NCBI GenBank assembly: GCA_018831265.1
Contig: JAHJCO010000029.1
Span: forward strand, 1 to 64,000
From: Actinomycetota bacterium
Lineage (GTDB): Bacteria > Actinomycetota > Geothermincolia > Fen-727 > Anoxymicrobiaceae
Reading direction: 5' to 3'
DNA length: 64,000 nt
The notes under the pieces were generated by a model. That model was not told where the DNA came from. It made no database searches and was given only the letters and a program-made list of their open reading frames with translations. Made by a program: the position numbers and the translations under genes. Shown here piece after piece: positions 1 to 7,967 of the stretch (position 1 is its first letter; every line of letters starts with the position of its first letter).

Positions 1-426
1 AACCCCATGAACGCGCCGGCGAGCCTTCCCAGCCTGGTCAAGGCTTCCGAGGTGCTCTACAGGCGCAACGGGATAACCGACCCGGTGCGTGATATCGACG
101 TCATCGAGATGTACGACCCCTCCACCTGGGCCGAGCTCATCTGGATGGAGGACATGGGCCTCTGCGAGCGGGGGGAGGCCTGGAGGATGGTCGAGCGTGG
201 AGAGACCGAGATAGACGGGAAGATCCCGGTCAACCCCTCGGGAGGGGTGGTCAGCACCAACCCGGGCACACCCTCCACCATGATCCGCTACATAGAGGCG
301 GCCCTGCAGGTGCGGGGGGACGCGGGAGGCCACCAGGTCCCCCGTGAGGTGCGCACCGCGGTGGCCACGGGGTTCGGCGGCACGGGGTGGACCCCCATGG
401 TGCTGCTTTCCAGGGACAGGGACTAG
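1..426 (+). CDS. Thiolase-like protein, C-terminal part (Ltp2/SCP-x type), truncated by window start
   Basis: The frame is open to base 1, so the N-terminal half lies outside the window. The visible ~141 residues match the C-terminal domain of SCP-x/lipid-transfer thiolases: DVIEMYDPSTWAELIWMEDM, then IDGKIPVNPSGG. In true thiolases the next segment is GHPxGA with the catalytic His; here it reads STNPGTPST, so that His is absent, and the C-terminal Cys motif is also missing (TGFGGTGW). Thiolase folds without Cys/His that stand next to DUF35 genes include Ltp2, the retro-aldolase of steroid side-chain degradation, so an aldolase role is inferred. The family is fairly sure; the substrate is unknown. 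Confidence 0.8.
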   Translation, partial: NPMNAPASLPSLVKASEVLYRRNGITDPVRDIDVIEMYDPSTWAELIWMEDMGLCERGEAWRMVERGETEIDGKIPVNPSGGVVSTNPGTPSTMIRYIEAALQVRGDAGGHQVPREVRTAVATGFGGTGWTPMVLLSRDRD

Positions 427-437
427 GAGGTACGGCC

Positions 438-929
438 TTGAGCACTGAAACGATGGAGCAGGTGGCCCCGATCCGGTCGTCGCTGGATATCGAGATCGAG
501 TACCCGGCCGGCCTGTACATGGGCGAGTGGCTGCGAAGGCTCACCGAGGAGGAGCGGTTGACCGCCGTCCGCTGCCGCGGGTGCGGAAAGCTCCTCTACC
601 CTCCCCAGTGCATATGTACGTACTGCCACGCCGAGAATATCGAGGACGTGGAGTGGATCGAGGTCGGGCCCGAGGGGACGCTCATGCTCTGGATCGCCAT
701 CAAGATGCCATGGCTGGATCCCCGGACGCGGGAGTTCAAGGACACCGGCCACCCCGTGGGAATCATCGTGCTGGACGCCCCGGACGGCGGCGGAGTACTG
801 TGCATGCACTTCCTCGAGGAGGCCGACATCGAAAAGCTCGAGCGCGGAATGCGGGTGCGGCCCGTCTTCAAGCCGCGCGAGGAGCGCGAGTACTTCCCCA
901 CCGACATCATCTACTTCGGCGCCGTCTAG
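438..929 (+). CDS. DUF35 OB-fold / zinc-ribbon protein (acyl-CoA-associated), copy 1
   Basis: This 163-residue protein has an N-terminal rubredoxin-like zinc ribbon (CRGCGKLLYPPQCICTYC) followed by an OB-fold, the two-part DUF35 architecture. I chose TTG 438 because AGGAGG lies 6 nt upstream; an earlier in-frame ATG at 387 would overlap the previous gene by 40 bp and lacks that site. DUF35 proteins act as partners of thiolases and of MaoC-like hydratases; in the steroid pathway the DUF35 domain of ChsH2 activates Ltp2. Its position directly behind a Cys/His-less thiolase supports the same pairing here. A second DUF35 gene follows. Confidence 0.88.
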   Translation: MSTETMEQVAPIRSSLDIEIEYPAGLYMGEWLRRLTEEERLTAVRCRGCGKLLYPPQCICTYCHAENIEDVEWIEVGPEGTLMLWIAIKMPWLDPRTREFKDTGHPVGIIVLDAPDGGGVLCMHFLEEADIEKLERGMRVRPVFKPREEREYFPTDIIYFGAV

Positions 930-950
930 GCGCACGGGAAAGGGGCGAGC

Positions 951-1418
951 GTGTACCCCACGGAACTGGAGAACGCGACCGTCATAACCTCCAGGCAGAA
1001 AGTGGTACTCTCGGACGTCGTCTTCGACGTGGGCGAGATCGGCTCCAGGTTCTTTGCCGAGTTGAGGGACGGCCCTAGGATCATGGGGGTCCGGTGCCCG
1101 GTCTGCCTGAAGATCTACGTCCCGCCAAGGCCCACCTGCGCCGGGTGCTTCGAGCCGCTCTCGGACTGGGTCGAGGTCTCGCCGGAGGGCACGCTACTCG
1201 CCTCCACCACCGTCTACGCCCCCGTCGCCAACCCGCCGGCCGAGCCGCCTTACACGCTCGCGGTGGTGAGGCTCGACGGCGCCGACACCGGGATCGTTCA
1301 CCTCGTGGACGAGGTCGATCCCGCCAGGCTCACCGAGGGGACCAGGGTCAGGGCCGTCTTCCGTGAGGCGCGTGAAGGCAACATCAGGGATATCGAGCAC
1401 TTCGAGATCACGGGGTGA
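951..1418 (+). CDS. DUF35 OB-fold / zinc-ribbon protein, copy 2
   Basis: A 155-residue paralogue of the preceding gene starting at GTG with a purine-rich AAAGGGGC just upstream. The zinc ribbon is CPVCLKIYVPPRPTCAGC near residue 45, preceded by a longer N-terminal tail that includes the helix before the ribbon (FFAELRDGPRIMGVRC), then the OB-fold. Two different DUF35 proteins in a row suggest either a heteromeric cofactor for the adjacent thiolase-like protein or partners for two thiolases, since other thiolase genes occur downstream in the cluster. The stop at 1418 is followed 4 nt later by the TTG start of the acyl-CoA synthetase, so the genes are probably co-transcribed and translationally coupled. 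Confidence 0.87.
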   Translation: MYPTELENATVITSRQKVVLSDVVFDVGEIGSRFFAELRDGPRIMGVRCPVCLKIYVPPRPTCAGCFEPLSDWVEVSPEGTLLASTTVYAPVANPPAEPPYTLAVVRLDGADTGIVHLVDEVDPARLTEGTRVRAVFREAREGNIRDIEHFEITG

Positions 1419-1422
1419 CGGC

Positions 1423-3261
1423 TTGAGCGGTCAGTACGGGAAGACACTCTACGGGATGGTCGAGCGCAACGCCCGGATCGTCGGCGAACGCCTTGCCGTG
1501 AAGCAGGGGCCCGAGGGCCTCACCTGGCGGGAGTTCCTCGGCGAGGTGAACCGGTGTGCCAACTTCATGCTGGACGCCGGTGTGGGAAGGGGCGATTCCG
1601 TAGGCGTGATGCTTCGCAACTGCCCCGAGTTCATCGAGGTATACGCCGGGGCTCCGGCGATCGGGGCCCGCCCGTTCAACGTCAACTACCGCTACCTGAG
1701 GCGGGAGTTGCGCTACGTCCTCTCCGATGCCGGAGCCGTGCTCCTCTTCGTCGACCCCGAGTACGAGGACGTCGTCGAGGCCGTGCGCGACGATGTCCCA
1801 TCACTGAAGGCGGTAATCGTCTGCGGCCACAGCCGGGCGGGCAACCTGGAGTGGGACCAGGTGATGCCGGGCGCAAGCCCGCTGCGGCCCGAGCCTCCCT
1901 GGGGACCGGGTGAAGACTCGGGCGAGATAATCCTCTATACAGGCGGCACGACCGGGATGCCGAAGGGCGTGCTCTGGCCCCAGGAGAACCTGGTGGCGAT
2001 GGTCGCGCACGGCCTGGCCGGCGCCTTCATCTCGAACCTCGGTCTCCTGGTGAAAGCCCCTCCCCCGGCACCGGACAACCTGCTGGACCTGTTGAACCTC
2101 CCCCTGCGCCGCACCAGGGTGGTCAGGGCGGCGTACCTCGCGGTCCTGAAGAACGAACGGGCGCTCGCGCGGGCGGTCAGCTTCTTCGAGAACAAGGTCC
2201 TGTCGCCCCCCGGGTATCCGACGGTACTGAGGAAGATCGGGGAGTCGATGCAGATACTCATCGTCTCGCCCCTGATGCACGGAACCGCCTGGGGCGGGGT
2301 GCTTCCCGTGCTCGGTTCGGCCGGCTCGATACACCTGCTGCCCGACTCCCCCGGGTTCGATCCCCACATGCTGCTATCCACCATCCAGCGGGACCGGGTC
2401 CGGATAGTCATCATCGTCGGTGACGCCTTCGCGGTCCCGATGGTGGAAGCCCTCGAGGAAGAAGATTACGACCTCGGCTCGCTGGTCGTGCTGGGGACCG
2501 GGGCGGTCAGGCTGTCGCCCCGAATGAAGAAGGTGCTCCACGACAAGCTTCCCGGAGCACTGGTGGTAGACACGCTGCTCGCCACGGAGGGCGGTGGCTC
2601 CGTCTCCGAGGTATCTATCTCCTCCGCTGCCAAGGAGCACCACCGCTTCCAGGTGCGGTCGACCGGCTCATTCCCGGTCGCGGTCATCGACGGTGAAGGG
2701 TGCTTCGTGAAACCGGGCTCCGGGGCCGTCGGGCGGCTGGCCTACGGCGGTGCGCAGTCGACCGGGTACCTCAACGACCCCGACAGGACCGCCGCCACCC
2801 GAGTCGAGGCGGGCGGCAGGACCTGGCTGGTGACGGGGGATCTCTGCCGCGTGGAGGTCGACGGAACCATAGAGCTGGTGGGCAGGGAGCAGGCCTGCAT
2901 CAACACGGGCGGCGAGAAGGTCTACCCCTACGAGGTGGAAGACGTCGTCTCCGCACACCACGCGGTCAGGGACGTCGCGATCGTAGGAGTCCCCCACCCG
3001 CGATGGGGGGAGGCGGTGACGGCCGTGGTAGAGCTGTCAGGCGGGAGCTATGTCGAGGGACTGGAGGATGAGCTCTCGAAGCTGGTGCACCGCGGCCTCT
3101 CGGATTTCAAGTGCCCGAAGTACTGGGTGTTCGTCGACTCACTGGGGCGCTCGGCCACCGGTAAGCTCAACTACGAGACCCTGAGGCGACGGGCGATTGA
3201 GAGGCTCGGCCCGGGCGAGGGTGGAGAGCGCGCCGAGAACCAGATGGAGGTACGAGCATGA
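1423..3261 (+). CDS. Long-chain acyl-CoA synthetase (AMP-binding, ANL superfamily)
   Basis: A protein of about 612 residues that activates a carboxylic acid to its acyl-CoA through an acyl-adenylate. The P-loop-like motif is ILYTGGTTGMPKGVLW; the C-terminal hinge and lid are TGDLCRVEVDGTIELVGR and the catalytic Lys region SATGKLNYETL. An insertion of about 75 residues between the P-loop and the central SPLMHG motif is characteristic of FadD types acting on bulky substrates. TTG 1423 begins 4 nt after the previous stop; the upstream in-frame ATG at 1363 would overlap the DUF35 gene by 56 bp. The stop overlaps the next ATG (ATGA), indicating coupling to the crotonase. Confidence 0.9.
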   Translation: MSGQYGKTLYGMVERNARIVGERLAVKQGPEGLTWREFLGEVNRCANFMLDAGVGRGDSVGVMLRNCPEFIEVYAGAPAIGARPFNVNYRYLRRELRYVLSDAGAVLLFVDPEYEDVVEAVRDDVPSLKAVIVCGHSRAGNLEWDQVMPGASPLRPEPPWGPGEDSGEIILYTGGTTGMPKGVLWPQENLVAMVAHGLAGAFISNLGLLVKAPPPAPDNLLDLLNLPLRRTRVVRAAYLAVLKNERALARAVSFFENKVLSPPGYPTVLRKIGESMQILIVSPLMHGTAWGGVLPVLGSAGSIHLLPDSPGFDPHMLLSTIQRDRVRIVIIVGDAFAVPMVEALEEEDYDLGSLVVLGTGAVRLSPRMKKVLHDKLPGALVVDTLLATEGGGSVSEVSISSAAKEHHRFQVRSTGSFPVAVIDGEGCFVKPGSGAVGRLAYGGAQSTGYLNDPDRTAATRVEAGGRTWLVTGDLCRVEVDGTIELVGREQACINTGGEKVYPYEVEDVVSAHHAVRDVAIVGVPHPRWGEAVTAVVELSGGSYVEGLEDELSKLVHRGLSDFKCPKYWVFVDSLGRSATGKLNYETLRRRAIERLGPGEGGERAENQMEVRA

Positions 3262-4106
3262 CCAACGACTTTCTCACCCTGGAAGCAGCCGGCGGTATCG
3301 GTGTCCTCACCATGGAAAGGCCGCCCGGCAACGGGATAACCGTGGGATTCGCCGAACGGATGATCGAGATGATGGACCGGGTTGCCGGCGACCGGGGGGT
3401 GCGCTGCCTGGTGGTGCGCAGCGCGTTCTCTAAGTACTTCATGGTCGGCGCAGACCTGAAGGAGTTCCCGCCCGACCTCGACCTCTCCGGCATCGATTAC
3501 GACCAGCCGCCCGATAAGGTGTTCGCCGAGACCTTCGCGCGGGTCACCCCCCACTGGCAGAACATACTGAAGGCCGCACAGTCCATGATGAACTCGGTGG
3601 CGGCCCTGCCCAAGCCGGTGGTCGCATCGATCGGCGGGCACGCCCTCGGGGGCGGGTGCGAGTTCGCTCTAGCCTGTGACTTCAGGGTGATGTCCCGGGG
3701 ACATGCGACCGTGGGGCTCACGGAGACCACGCTCGGCCTCATACCCGCTGGAGGCGGGACCCAGAGGCTTCCCGACGTGGTCGGGCTTGCGAGGGCCAGG
3801 GAGCTCATACTCACGGGAATGCGGCTGGGAGCCGACGAGGCCCAGGCCATCGGACTGATCACGACCGCGGTCGATCCCGAGAGGCTCGAGGAGGAGACGC
3901 TCGCCCTTGCCGGCACGCTGGCCTCCGGGGCCACGCGGGCGCTGGGCTGCGCCAAGAGGCTCCTCAACCGCCGGAGGGACATGACCCTCGAGGAAGGGCT
4001 TGACCTGGAGCGCGAGTGCATCGACGAGCTCAGCGGGACCGCCGACATGCTCGAGGGGGTCGCGTCTTTCGTGCAGGGAAGGAAACCCAGCTACACGGGT
4101 GCTTGA
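3258..4106 (+). CDS. Enoyl-CoA hydratase/isomerase (crotonase family)
   Basis: A 282-residue crotonase. The oxyanion-hole segment SKYFMVGADLKEF and the second oxyanion strand IGGHALGGGCEFALACDF are clear. Both catalytic Glu positions of a hydratase appear present: the Glu in GGGCEF and the Glu in GLTETTLGLIPAGGGTQRL. It should therefore hydrate a 2-enoyl-CoA in beta-oxidation rather than act only as an isomerase. A longer than usual insertion (EFPPDLDLSGIDYDQPPDKV and following, about residues 75-95) may shape the acyl pocket. Translationally coupled to the synthetase (4-bp overlap). Confidence 0.9.
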   Translation: MTNDFLTLEAAGGIGVLTMERPPGNGITVGFAERMIEMMDRVAGDRGVRCLVVRSAFSKYFMVGADLKEFPPDLDLSGIDYDQPPDKVFAETFARVTPHWQNILKAAQSMMNSVAALPKPVVASIGGHALGGGCEFALACDFRVMSRGHATVGLTETTLGLIPAGGGTQRLPDVVGLARARELILTGMRLGADEAQAIGLITTAVDPERLEEETLALAGTLASGATRALGCAKRLLNRRRDMTLEEGLDLERECIDELSGTADMLEGVASFVQGRKPSYTGA

Positions 4107-4151
4107 CCAAGTGTCCGCGCGGCGAGGCATCAGAAACAGGGGGTGCGAATC

Positions 4152-5294
4152 ATGCAGGCGACAGTCAGCGAAGACCTGGAGTTGATCGGGCGCACGTGCC
4201 GGGAGTTCGCGGACCGCGAGCTGGTAGAGGGGCGGGAGGAGAGGGACCGTTACCCGTTCGGCCCCCCCTTCGAGCGAACTCTCGAGAAAGCCTTCGAGGT
4301 CGGTCTCTTCTCTATCATGCTGCCCGAGGAAGCCGGTGGGTCCCCCGACCCGGTCGGCACCCTCTGCGTGATACTGGACGAGATCTGCCGCGTGGACGCG
4401 AGTCTGGGCGGGATCGTCTTCACCGTCGCGCTCGCCCAGGAGCTCATCCACCAGGCCGGTGAGCCGAAGGCGATCAAGGAAAGGACCTCGAGCGGGGGCG
4501 GCTGCGAGCAGCTCCTGACCGCCTTCCCCTCCTTTACCGACCGCTGCGAGATCGAGCGGAGCACCGCGCTCAGGGCGGTCGGCGCAAACGGCGACCACAG
4601 GCTGGAGGGCCTCGCCGAGTACGTCGTGCTGGGCGGCATGGCGAGGCGCGCGCTCCTGCCCGCCCGCATCGATGGCGGCGACGGCTGGTCTCTCTTCATG
4701 GTGGACGCGGGGGGCGACGCGGTGCGCGCGGGCAAGCCGGTACTGAGCCTGGGGATGCATGCCTGCCCGGCGGTCGACCTCGAGCTGGCCGGTGCCCCTG
4801 GACGCCTCATCGGCGAGGCGGGTAGAGGCGCAGGGTACCTCGAGGCAGCGGCCGACAGGCTATTCGTCGCGATCGGCGCCATGGCGTCGGGCGTCATGAA
4901 GGGCTCCTTCGACACCGCCTTCGACTATGCGAAGGAGCGGGTACAGGGTGGCAGAGAGATAGTCGGGTGGTCCGAGGTGAAGATGCTCCTCGCCGACATG
5001 GCCCTGAAGGTCAAGCTCGCGGACATGCTGGTCGGCGAGGCCGCCCGCGCCGTAGATCGGGGCGCCGGGGGCTGGACGCTCGCCTCGAGGGCCGCGGGCG
5101 TCTGCGTGCCGGAGATGGCCCGCGACGTGACCAGCAACGGCGTCCAGCTCCTGGGAGGCAACGGCTTCATGAAGGACTACGGGCAGGAGAAGCGCTTCCG
5201 CGACGCCAGGCAGCTGCAGACCCTCCTGGGCTCGTCGGCGATGAACCGGCTCGCTTACATCGAGAAGGTCGTTGGAGGAGAGCCGGCATGCTGA
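4152..5294 (+). CDS. Acyl-CoA dehydrogenase-like subunit lacking the catalytic Glu
   Basis: About 380 residues with the C-terminal ACAD signature (QLLGGNGFMKDYGQEKRF). The usual FAD/base segment IYEGT is replaced by TLLGSSAMN, so the catalytic Glu of the medium/short-chain class is missing, and the TEPxAGSD flavin motif in the middle domain is not recognisable. ATG 4152 is preferred to GTG 4143 because AGGGGG lies about 8 nt upstream of it. Actinobacterial steroid-type ACADs (ChsE1/E2, ChsE4/E5) are alpha2beta2 heteromers in which one subunit has lost catalytic residues; the next gene is a complete ACAD, so this one may be its partner. This is inference from sequence and order. Confidence 0.85.
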   Translation: MQATVSEDLELIGRTCREFADRELVEGREERDRYPFGPPFERTLEKAFEVGLFSIMLPEEAGGSPDPVGTLCVILDEICRVDASLGGIVFTVALAQELIHQAGEPKAIKERTSSGGGCEQLLTAFPSFTDRCEIERSTALRAVGANGDHRLEGLAEYVVLGGMARRALLPARIDGGDGWSLFMVDAGGDAVRAGKPVLSLGMHACPAVDLELAGAPGRLIGEAGRGAGYLEAAADRLFVAIGAMASGVMKGSFDTAFDYAKERVQGGREIVGWSEVKMLLADMALKVKLADMLVGEAARAVDRGAGGWTLASRAAGVCVPEMARDVTSNGVQLLGGNGFMKDYGQEKRFRDARQLQTLLGSSAMNRLAYIEKVVGGEPAC

Positions 5295-5342
5295 TTACTG
5301 CGGGACGGCCGGATGACTTCGAGACAAAAGGGGGATGACGCC

Positions 5343-6839
5343 GTGTTCGATCGAAGCGACAACGGGGTGATGGCAAGGGAGCCCAGGTTCGAGGAGATCA
5401 TGTGCGGATTGCTCCAGTCGGGCAAGGTCCCCCGTGCCATGGTCTCCGAGACGCGGGAGGCCGTCGCCCTGGCCAGGAGGTTCAGCGACGAGGTGGTTCG
5501 GCCCCACTCTCTCGAGCTCGACCGGAGGATGCAGGAGGACCCGACCTATATCCCCTGGGATTTCGCCCGTGACGCGAACCGCTGGGGTTTCTACACCATG
5601 TGGCTACCGAGGTTCCTGGGAGGGAAGGGCATGAGCCTGCCCACCATGGGGCCGTTCTTCGAAGAGCTCTGCGCCTGCGACTCTACCCTGGGCCTGCTGA
5701 CCGCGGGACAGTACTTCGGGTTCAGCATCCTGCTCGCATCCTGGAACCTGCGCATCATACAGAGGATCGTCAGGGATGTTATCGAGGGCGAGAGGACCGG
5801 CGAACCGTGCATACTGGCGGGCGCGGTGACCGAGCCGCAGGCGGGCACGGACGTCGAGGAGATGGAGCTTCTTTCCAGGGCGAAGGTCAACTGCCACGCG
5901 CGAAAGGTGAAGGGCGGCTACCTGGTCAACGGCACGAAAATATTCATCTCCCTGGCCCAGATGGCCACCTGGACCATGCTCATCGCTTACGAGGACCTGC
6001 ACCGGCCGGAGGAAACCGTGGTCATGCTCGCCGTCAAGAAGGGGACAAAGGGGTTCTCCCTGGGCAGGATGGAGAACAAGATGGGCCAGAAGGCGTGCCC
6101 CGTCGGCGAGCTCATCTTCGAGGACTGCTTCATCCCCGACGAGGACGTCTGCTACTCCAGCGAGCAGGTACGGCACCTCAGGCGCGGGCCGAAGGAATCG
6201 GCCATGCAGCTCATCGACTTCGTGGTATCCAACACCAGGCCGGGGGTGGGAGCCGCCGCCACGGGGGTCGCCAGGGGCGCCTACGAGCAGGCCCTGCGCT
6301 TCGCCTGTGAGACCGAGGTCGACGGGAAGCTGCTGGTGAACCACGAGTGGGCGCAGTGCCTGCTGGCCGAGATGTACAAGAACGTGGCGCTCGCCAGGAT
6401 GACCTACATGGAGGGTACCTACGTGAACGGGCTGTACGGTATAACCAGGCTCCTGAGCATCAAGCCAGTCTACTACCTGGACAAGGTGATACCGGAGTCG
6501 ACGCCCCGGTGGATCGCGGGGCTTCTCGACAGCGACTCCGCCACGCGCTGGACCAGGAAGTTCCTCCTGGACGGCCAGACCGACGAGCAGATCGCCCGCA
6601 CCTCGGGCTGGGCGTCGCTGTCGAAGTTCGCAGCCTCCGACCTGGCCCTGGATACCTGCGAGAAGGCGATCGAGCTGATGGGGCACGCGGGGACCAGGCA
6701 CGAGTACCGTGTCGAGAAGCACCTGAGGGACATCAAGGTCATGCAGATATTCGAGGGCACCAACCAGCTCAACCGACTGAACCTCTTCAAATGCATGATA
6801 GCCCGCTCGACGCAAGAGGCGCTGATCTTCTCGGACTAG
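5343..6839 (+). CDS. Acyl-CoA dehydrogenase, catalytic type
   Basis: About 498 residues, long for the family (usual ~380). The flavin-binding segment ILAGAVTEPQAGTDVEEME and the substrate/FAD segment IFEGTNQLNRL are intact, so the catalytic Glu is present at the canonical place. An insertion around residues 345-400 (GLYGITRLLSIKPVYYLDKV) accounts for the extra length. GTG 5343 has AAAGGGGGA about 8 nt upstream; ATG 5313 is a possible longer start. It follows the Glu-less homologue by 48 bp and may form a heteromer with it to introduce a 2,3 double bond upstream of the crotonase. Electron acceptor not shown; a ferredoxin gene lies nearby. Confidence 0.9.
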   Translation: MFDRSDNGVMAREPRFEEIMCGLLQSGKVPRAMVSETREAVALARRFSDEVVRPHSLELDRRMQEDPTYIPWDFARDANRWGFYTMWLPRFLGGKGMSLPTMGPFFEELCACDSTLGLLTAGQYFGFSILLASWNLRIIQRIVRDVIEGERTGEPCILAGAVTEPQAGTDVEEMELLSRAKVNCHARKVKGGYLVNGTKIFISLAQMATWTMLIAYEDLHRPEETVVMLAVKKGTKGFSLGRMENKMGQKACPVGELIFEDCFIPDEDVCYSSEQVRHLRRGPKESAMQLIDFVVSNTRPGVGAAATGVARGAYEQALRFACETEVDGKLLVNHEWAQCLLAEMYKNVALARMTYMEGTYVNGLYGITRLLSIKPVYYLDKVIPESTPRWIAGLLDSDSATRWTRKFLLDGQTDEQIARTSGWASLSKFAASDLALDTCEKAIELMGHAGTRHEYRVEKHLRDIKVMQIFEGTNQLNRLNLFKCMIARSTQEALIFSD

Positions 6840-6861
6840 GATCTGAATAAAGGAGCTCGTC

Positions 6862-7602
6862 ATGACAACCGAGGTCGAGGAGCGGAGCGGAGCCGTGGAG
6901 ATGTACTCGTGGCACGAAGGCATGGATTTCAACCCCGTGGAAAAGGTCATCCTCGAGCGGAGGAGCGTGCGCCGCTACCAGGACAGGCAGGTCCCCGAGA
7001 AGCTCGTGCGCCGGGTGTGTGAGGCGGGACGTTTCGCCCCCACGGCCGGCAACTGCCAGGCCTTCAAGTTCGTGGTGATCCGCGACCCCGCACTCATCGA
7101 CGAGATAGAGAGGTTCGTGGGCAGGCTGTGCCGGATCACGAGCTTTCTGCTGGACTGGCGTTCCAGCCCGCTGGGCAGGGCCGCCTGGCTGCTCGCGCAG
7201 GCGACGGCCAGGATCGTACCCAACTGGCTGCACCCCGTCCCCTTCGGGGCGGTGTCCCTGATCGCCCAGGGCAAGCTGAAGGTGTTCCACGGGGCCCCGA
7301 CCATCGTGCTGGTGCTGATAGACAAGCGGGGCGTCGGCTACCCGGAGAAAGACGCATACATCTGCGCCCAGAACATCATCCTGGCAGCGCACAGCCTGGG
7401 TCTGGGTACCTGCTGGGTCGGCTTCGCGGAGATGCTCAAGTACAGCCCGGCCTGGAGAAGGCGGCTGGGGCTCCGGTGGCCGCTGGGGATAGGCATGGGG
7501 ATCGCCCTGGGCTATCCCCAGGGGCAGCCGGACGGGATGGTTGCCCGCGAGCTGCACGAGATCGACTGGTTCGAGGGCGGAGAGAAGAGGACGGTGTACT
7601 GA
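6862..7602 (+). CDS. Nitroreductase-family FMN oxidoreductase
   Basis: A 246-residue nitroreductase fold. The N-terminal FMN phosphate-binding motif is RRSVRRYQDRQVPEKLVRR, followed by GRFAPTAGNCQAFKFVVI; the C-terminal FMN motif is LAAHSLGLGTCWVGF. AAGGAG is 8 nt upstream of the ATG. The stop overlaps the start of a 2[4Fe-4S] ferredoxin (TGATG), so the two are almost certainly coupled. Such nitroreductase/ferredoxin pairs can move electrons between reduced ferredoxin and flavin substrates; here it may serve enoyl-CoA or ring reduction within the catabolic cluster. Substrate unknown. Confidence 0.85.
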   Translation: MTTEVEERSGAVEMYSWHEGMDFNPVEKVILERRSVRRYQDRQVPEKLVRRVCEAGRFAPTAGNCQAFKFVVIRDPALIDEIERFVGRLCRITSFLLDWRSSPLGRAAWLLAQATARIVPNWLHPVPFGAVSLIAQGKLKVFHGAPTIVLVLIDKRGVGYPEKDAYICAQNIILAAHSLGLGTCWVGFAEMLKYSPAWRRRLGLRWPLGIGMGIALGYPQGQPDGMVARELHEIDWFEGGEKRTVY

Positions 7603-7934
7603 TGGTGTACCTGACCTGGAAAGACCGGCTCAGGGTACCGACCTACGACGACCCATCCCATGTGATGACCGGCAAGGTCGAGGTGGACGCCGAGCTCTGC
7701 AACGGCTGCGGGATGTGTGTGAAGGTCTGCCCGGGCAGCGCCCTCTACCTCGAGGGACCGCCCGGCGGGAAAAAGGCCCGGATGGTCGCCAGACCGGTCA
7801 CCGACTGCATGTCATGCAACGACTGCGCGGCGGTGTGCGAGCGGGACGCGATAAGCGCGAGGGGAGGCTGCGACTACGGCTTCTACTATCGCACGCTGTT
7901 CAAACGGGACTTCGTGCCCCCCAGGAGGTTCTAG
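7602..7934 (+). CDS. 2[4Fe-4S] ferredoxin-like protein
   Basis: A 110-residue protein with two cluster motifs, CNGCGMCVKVCP and CMSCNDCAAVCE, separated by about 35 residues rather than the short spacing of clostridial ferredoxins. The C-terminus after the second motif is basic and aromatic (YYRTLFKRDFVPPRRF). The ATG overlaps the stop of the nitroreductase, pointing to a two-subunit redox unit. It likely shuttles electrons between the flavoprotein and either the acyl-CoA dehydrogenases or a membrane acceptor; direction not determinable from sequence. Confidence 0.9.
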   Translation: MVYLTWKDRLRVPTYDDPSHVMTGKVEVDAELCNGCGMCVKVCPGSALYLEGPPGGKKARMVARPVTDCMSCNDCAAVCERDAISARGGCDYGFYYRTLFKRDFVPPRRF

Positions 7935-7967
7935 ACGGGCGTATGGACAGAAGAAAGGGTGGCTCAC

